Below, in pieces: positions 58,965 to 64,000 of a DNA stretch of 64,000 nucleotides. A model generated the notes under the pieces. It was given only the letters and a program-made list of their open reading frames with translations, was not told the origin of the DNA and did not search any database. The stretch comes from Parasponia andersonii (Eukaryota > Streptophyta > Magnoliopsida > Rosales > Cannabaceae). Where the stretch lies: NCBI GenBank assembly GCA_002914805.1, contig JXTB01000030.1, forward strand, positions 814,305 to 878,304, given 5' to 3'. Numbering within the stretch: the stretch's first letter is position 1; each line of letters begins with the position of its first letter. Both the position numbers and the translations under genes were made by a program.

Positions 58965-59235
58965 CACTAGTAGACAAGAACTTTTTAACCGCCGTTATTA
59001 TATGTGCCATTAAAAATGACACTTTGACGGCGGTTTTCCATTAAAGTTTTTTTTAAATGGCGGTTTCTCATTAAAGAAAATAATCACGGTACTTTTAAAG
59101 GCCAAAATGGCGTGCTCCTTAAAATTAAATAATATACTCATATATTATGTAATTTTATGTGAGTATTTTAAAGACTAAAATGTCGTATTTTTAAAGGCCA
59201 AAATGGCATGCTCCAAAATGGCGGCTTCTGTACAA
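58965..59235 (+). mobile_element. CACTA-type DNA transposon terminus
   Basis: CACTAGTAGACAAGAAC at 58965 followed by TTTTTAACCGCCGTTATTA has the CACTA terminal form and the usual 'CACTAGTAGAAAA' style of plant elements. Subterminal repeats follow: ACGGCGGTTTTCCATTAAAG and TGGCGGTTTCTCATTAAAG, and AAAGGCCAAAATGGCGTGCT at 59097 and (as …GGCATGCT) 59193. No opposite terminus (…CTACTAGTG) or transposase is visible in the window. Confidence 0.6.
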
Positions 59236-60029
59236 TAACAAAGAAAACTAACATTCAAGACCACTAAAAATTAAGTTTACAAGTACAAGAAAGATGGAGA
59301 ACGATTATTCCACACTCAAAATACTAGAAAATTTAGAACATAATCACCATTATCAATTTTTCCCCATCATTCGTCACTCAAATTGTCTACATTTAGAAAA
59401 GCATTCAAAAAGAACAGAAAAACACTTTAAGGAGCCCAATATGTCATCTATAAGTTGCCAAATGTTCCTTCCCTAGACTACATGTCAATGCAGTGTAAAA
59501 CTCTAAATTTTCGTAAAGGTAATTAAATAATTTTACTTTAAAAATAATTTGGTAATTTTGTTTTTGGATTAATTAAATAAAAATCTGAAATAATTTAGTA
59601 TTGAATCTAAACGAGATTAAATCTAGGTACATTTAGAGCAAAAGTGAAAAAGAAATTTCAATTTGGGGATAAAAGTGTAATTAAAGAGGGACTAAAGTGA
59701 AAGAATCTTTTTAAAATTATGGCTAAAGTGGAATTTCAGAAACTTTTTTTTTGGTCGAATCAGATTGTGCCACATGTCCCACTGCTACAGTTTTTAAAAA
59801 TTACATAAAAACCTCCTATTTCTTCTTTCTTCTCCACGTAAGTCTCCCGAGATCCACCCTCTGCCACTGTTCACCCAAGGCTACACCAGCTGCCGCTGTG
59901 CCAGACGCGCCCACCCGCCGTGACCGGAAAACATCGACGAAAATAAGGTTAATGCATTATTTTAAATAGCAGTTATCTATTATTTATTATTTACACGAAA
60001 ATTATTTTATTTACACGAAAATAAGGTTA
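59236..60029. other. Spacer with LTR-like segment
   Basis: 59500-59960 reads like a gypsy LTR remnant (GGACTAAAGTGAAAGAATC; GC-rich CCACCCTCTGCCACTG…CGCCGTGACCGG). ACGAAAATAAGGTTA is doubled at 59938 and 60015. No intact gene. Confidence 0.4.
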
Positions 60030-60165
60030 GTACACAAAAATTTATTATTTACAATTTCTCTATGTCGTATAATATATATATATATATATATATACATATA
60101 TATAGATTATTAAACTGTAAAAATATGTTATCTAACATATGTAATGATATATATATATATATAGG
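60030..60165. mobile_element. Single arm of the fold-back family
   Basis: TTTATTATTTACAATTTCTC followed by TATGTCGTATAATATATA, then TAAACTGTAAAAATATGTTA and CATATGTAATGATATATA. Matches the right arm 14660-14775. No second arm nearby. Confidence 0.7.
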
Positions 60166-60595
60166 TGATGTTTTAATGGAGATTTTTATTTTTATTCCAT
60201 AGATGAGTACTCTAATTTGAGCTATTGGATTTTATTCTAATGGATAAAATAATATTAGTAAATTTGCTAAATAATATTATTATAATTAATACAGATATAA
60301 ATATAGAAAGCTATTTGAAATAAAAAAAAATATTAGTAACCTGATAAGTTGGTTAACTTTTTTCATTTTTTTTAAAAAAAATAAAACTAGTTAAAAAATG
60401 CTTAATAATTGGAAATCACTCTAAACTATTTTATTTGTTGGAAAAAATACACACTAAAAGATATACAAATTTTAAATTAATTCATGCATAATTTTAAAAA
60501 TACCACTTACAACCTATCAACGGATCCTAGCTTTATTATCTTTTAAACCAGATATTCTAATCTAAGTATTAAGTACAACTGGATGAATGTATGGG
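60166..60595. other. AT-rich spacer
   Basis: No gene or defined repeat. Confidence 0.5.
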
Positions 60596-62250
60596 TGTTG
60601 CGTACAATTTCTTGAATACGCACTTTAGGCCCTTATAATTTTTTCAATACATAAGATTGAGAGAGTTTGTTCTATAAAGAATAAGAAGACTAGCTTATTT
60701 TTCTCTCTAGTTTATGGAGACTCTTTAGAAAATAATATGTGGTCTAATTCTGCTAGGGTTTTTACCTTATATATATATATATATAAATTTATTTATTAAA
60801 CTATTTAATAAATAAATTATTAATCAAATTAATATATATCTAATATAACAAAAACGTGAGTTTTTGTTTTTATATATAAATATAGATATATAACTTAAAA
60901 AAACAAAACGTCCAACTTAGTTTATTTTTAATAAAAAAACGTAGGCTTAAATATATATATATATATATATATATATCTAAAATTAGATTAATTATATATA
61001 TATATATATATTTGATCGTCTATTAAGAAAGTAAAAGTCAGTCAAAGGGTTAAAGATAAATAGATTAATAGAGATAATTAGATATTTTTAAATTCAAAAT
61101 TTTAAAAAATTAAGAAACTTATCCTTCCATAAATTAAAATTAATTAATTCAAAATTATATAATTAATTAATTATTAACAATTATTAATTACATATAGATA
61201 AATGATTTATCTAAATAAAGTGTGTAGTAACAGAAATAGTATAATATCTAATATAGTGTTTGCAAGAGGTGGAATTGAGAACCTATGGACCTGTAATTCA
61301 AACGTCAATAAATTATGATAATTAATTAAATTCTTTAATCAATTTGTCTAATTTATTACTTCTAGTATTACTCCACTAAAATCTGAAATTGCACTCTTTA
61401 ATTTATAGAATTAATTTACTCAGAAAACAGCGAGCGGTCTATCGATTTAATCATTACATATAGTTCAATCCTCCATAGATAATTCATAATTGGAGCCAAG
61501 TCATTTTCGTTTACTTGTCCAATTACATCTTTATCCTGTATACCATTGATTCTCTAACGAACAATTAATTTACAATTCTATTATAAATTGAGTACTCAAA
61601 CTGTTCAACTCTTGAATTAATACACAAGGGAATCATCTTTCTAACTTCCTAATGCAATAAATGAATTCTATATTTTTAAGATACATTTCGAACTACTCAA
61701 CTCATCATGCTCCCAAGATACAAGTATTTTGATCTGTTTAAAAAATAAACTTTTAATAAGTTTGTCAAAGAATATAATGTTATAAATAGGATTCTATAAC
61801 TACTTAGGATTAAGATTGATCTATATATGATCATCTAGTGACATTATTTGAACTCTCCACAGTTAACGGAATTTATGTGACATTCAAATCATGTCAGGTC
61901 CAGACCTATATAATTGAATTATGTAAAGTATCTCTATTATGATGTCAACATATCAATAGTTCGGATAAAACTATTACATTCTTAATATTAATGGATCGTA
62001 CTAATAATATTTAATTAAAGATCTCAACTTTAGTTAATTATTACGGACTATATTTAGTTTATTATCCATAAATTTAATCCTCATGTATATTACACTTATA
62101 TACTAAATTTTATGGTCATATAAATAAATTAGAGATTTTCTGATATTTAAGGACATATATATTATGCACAGATTCAAATTGAAATTTTTCATATTATTAA
62201 TTCAGAAAATATCCAAAATATACATGCTTTTAGGGCATAAAAACTAACCA
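60596..62250 (-). repeat. Probable 3' LTR of a minus-strand copia element
   Basis: The inner end is well placed: on the minus strand TGGTTAGTTTTTATGCCCTA follows the pol stop and a CAAGTGGAAAA polypurine-like tract, and ATGCCCTAAAAGCATGT is a standard copia LTR opening. The outer end TGTTGCGTAC at 60596 is a reasonable TG but was not proven, as the partner LTR is outside the window. Contains several (TA)n runs (60770-60785, 60950-61010). Confidence 0.55.
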
Positions 62251-62263
62251 TTTTCCACTTGCC

Positions 62264-63905
62264 TTAAAGTAGGTGAAACATGTCTCTCAATCCTAAATCT
62301 TTTAAATGACTCTCAAAAGTCTTGTATGGAAGCGTTCTTGTAAAAGGATCTGCAATGCTGTTTTCGGATGCTATCTTTATAATGGCCACGTCTTGTCGAT
62401 GTACTATCTCTCTAATCAGTACTTCTTTTCTATATGCTTTCCTCCCTTGTGACTTACTAGTTCTTTTGAATTCGCACATGCTCTTCTGTTGTCGTAGTAT
62501 AAAGTCAATGACTTATCCATATTTGGAACAACTTCTTGTTTAGCTACTTCACAATCTACTATGTATTCTACTTCCATAGTAGAATCTATAGTACTAGATT
62601 GTTTAATACTTCCCTAGACAATGGCTCTACCCCCAAGAGTGAACACCAAACTAGACGTCGACTATCGAGTATCTTTGTCTGATTGAATATCAGAATTAGT
62701 ATAACCAGTAGGAATCGAGTTCTGACTTGAATAAACCAGCATATAATTTCTCATTCTCATGAGATACTTAAGAATATGTTTTACTGCTATCCAGTGATAT
62801 AATCCTAGATTTTATTGAAAATGACTGACTATCTCCACTACGTAGCATATGTCAAGCCTAGTACACAACATGACTTATATAAGGCTACCAACTATAGACG
62901 TATAAAGAACCCATCTCATATTCTCTTCCTCTTGAGGTGTCTTGGGACATTGCTTTTATGAAAGGATAACTCATATGTCGAGAAGGTAACTGTCCTTTCT
63001 TGGAGTTTATCATCGAAAAATAAATGAGCATCATATCAATATAAGATGCTTGAGACTGTGCCAAAAGTCTGTTCTTGCGATCTCGAATAATTTGGATCCC
63101 AAGAACATAACTTGCTTATCCCAAATCTTTCATTTGGAATTGCTCGCCTAGCCACTTCTTTACATTAGATAATATTTCCGCATCATTCCCAATGAATAAA
63201 ATATCATCTATATAAAGAACTAGGAAGACCACTTTCTTCTTTTTGATGCACTTGTATACACAAGGTTCAAATAATATTTTGATCAAAACTATAAGATTTA
63301 ATCGTCTTATCAAATCTTAGATTCTATGATCTTGAAGCTTGCTTAAGTGCATAAATAGACTTAAGTAGCTTGTAGACTTTCTACTCTTAGCCTTTAGTTA
63401 CAAAACCTTCTGGTAGCACCATATAGATTTTTTCTTCAAGATAGTCATTCAAAAAAGATTTCTTGACGTCCATTTGACATATTTCATAGTCTAAACATAC
63501 AGCAATGAATAAGAGGATACGTATAGATTTAAGTATGGCTACTAGCGAGAAAATCTCTTCATAATCAACTCTCTCTTTTTGGGTATATCCTTTTGCCACT
63601 AACCTAGGTTTGAACATTTCAACTTTTCCATCTGTTCCTCTTTTTCTTTTATATATCCATTTACATTCAACGGACCTGACATCCTCGGGTGGATCTACAA
63701 GTTCCTAGACAGAATTAGAACATGTGGATTCCATTTCTTGGTTCATAACCTCTTGCAATTTTTCATCATTAGAATCTTCCATTACATGCTTGTATGTCAA
63801 TAGGTCATTTTGGCTACTATAGAAAATAGCAACGTGTGTTCTTTAACTTCTCTATAATGAGTAGGTGGTCTAATAACCCTCTCACTATGTCGAATTGCCA
63901 AGGTA
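62264..63905 (-). pseudogene. Ty1-copia Pol, reverse transcriptase and RNase H part
   Basis: Minus-strand order: near 63890, a HSERVIRPPTHY linker-like segment. 63617-63387 reads FKPRLVAKGYTQKERVDYEE and MDVKKSFLNDYLEEKIYMVL. 63313-63116 reads FLVLYIDDILFIGND with the YIDD active site of copia reverse transcriptase. Around 62700 is IPTGYTNSDIQSDKDTR. 62520-62264 is the end of RNase H: YYDNRRACANSKE, then IREIVHRQDVAIIKIASENS and IADPFTRTLPYKTFESHLKD, stop at 62264. Many stops and shifts between blocks. Integrase and gag would lie beyond 64000. Confidence 0.88.
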
Positions 63906-64000
63906 TTTTTGTGATGCCCAAGATTCTCACATACATAATAAGCCAATAATAAACATATTCATATTTCATAATAGACATATCAAGCAACTAGTATCAATTT
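63906..64000. other. Window end, unassigned
   Basis: AT-rich sequence (GATGCCCAAGATTCTCACAT…). It does not read as the integrase expected upstream of the copia reverse transcriptase, so the element may be interrupted here. Confidence 0.4.

Noticed and set aside
1..64000. tRNA, rRNA or miRNA genes
   Set aside because: No tRNA A/B-box pair with a cloverleaf or rRNA-like sequence was noticed. The hairpins present belong to the transposon repeats described.

Overview
The window looks like a repeat-rich, AT-rich piece of a flowering-plant (eudicot) nuclear draft assembly. The evidence is introns with GT-AG borders, plant-type Ty1-copia and Ty3-gypsy retrotransposons, a CACTA end, MULE/ULP1 debris, dense (TA)n and (CT)n microsatellites, and two runs of N at 13192-13218 and 46697-46933. 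I cannot name the species. The only convincing host gene is a MATE (multidrug and toxic compound extrusion) transporter. It occurs twice, in opposite orientation: a 3' part at 1-1870 (+) cut by the window start, and a complete seven-exon copy at 42307-45157 (-).

Layout. 1-2092 is the MATE arm A. It joins directly to arm B (2093-7420), which holds a gypsy LTR with primer-site remnant, tandem duplications, a region dense in TTGAC/GTCAA motifs and a ULP1-type protease exon. 7421-20921 is a spacer with a broken syntaxin (SYP2-type) first exon, a fold-back element, a copia gag remnant and an 805-bp solo LTR. 20922-26230 is arm B' (inverted copy of B). 26231-42092 is filled with repeats, including a complete but coding-poor Ty1-copia element (29692-36662) bounded by a perfect CATTC target duplication. 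42093-44176 and beyond is arm A' with the complete MATE gene. 46697-57928 is a Tat-type Ty3-gypsy element with gag-pol and a spliced antisense gene. 57929-64000 holds a CACTA terminus, LTR-like pieces and the 3' part of another copia element on the minus strand.

The order A-B-spacer-B'-insert-A' reads as one large old inverted duplication later split by insertions. Identity changes abruptly. The MATE exons and introns differ at about six positions in 1.87 kb, whereas the 3' flank just past the stop codon differs by roughly 7 percent and the B arms by roughly 10 percent by eye. That pattern points to recent homogenisation (gene conversion) of the MATE copies, or to an assembly artefact, and is the most interesting signal here. 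I found no new coding system. The remaining interest lies in transposon-borne gene fragments, antisense coding in the Tat element and dense regulatory-like repeats.
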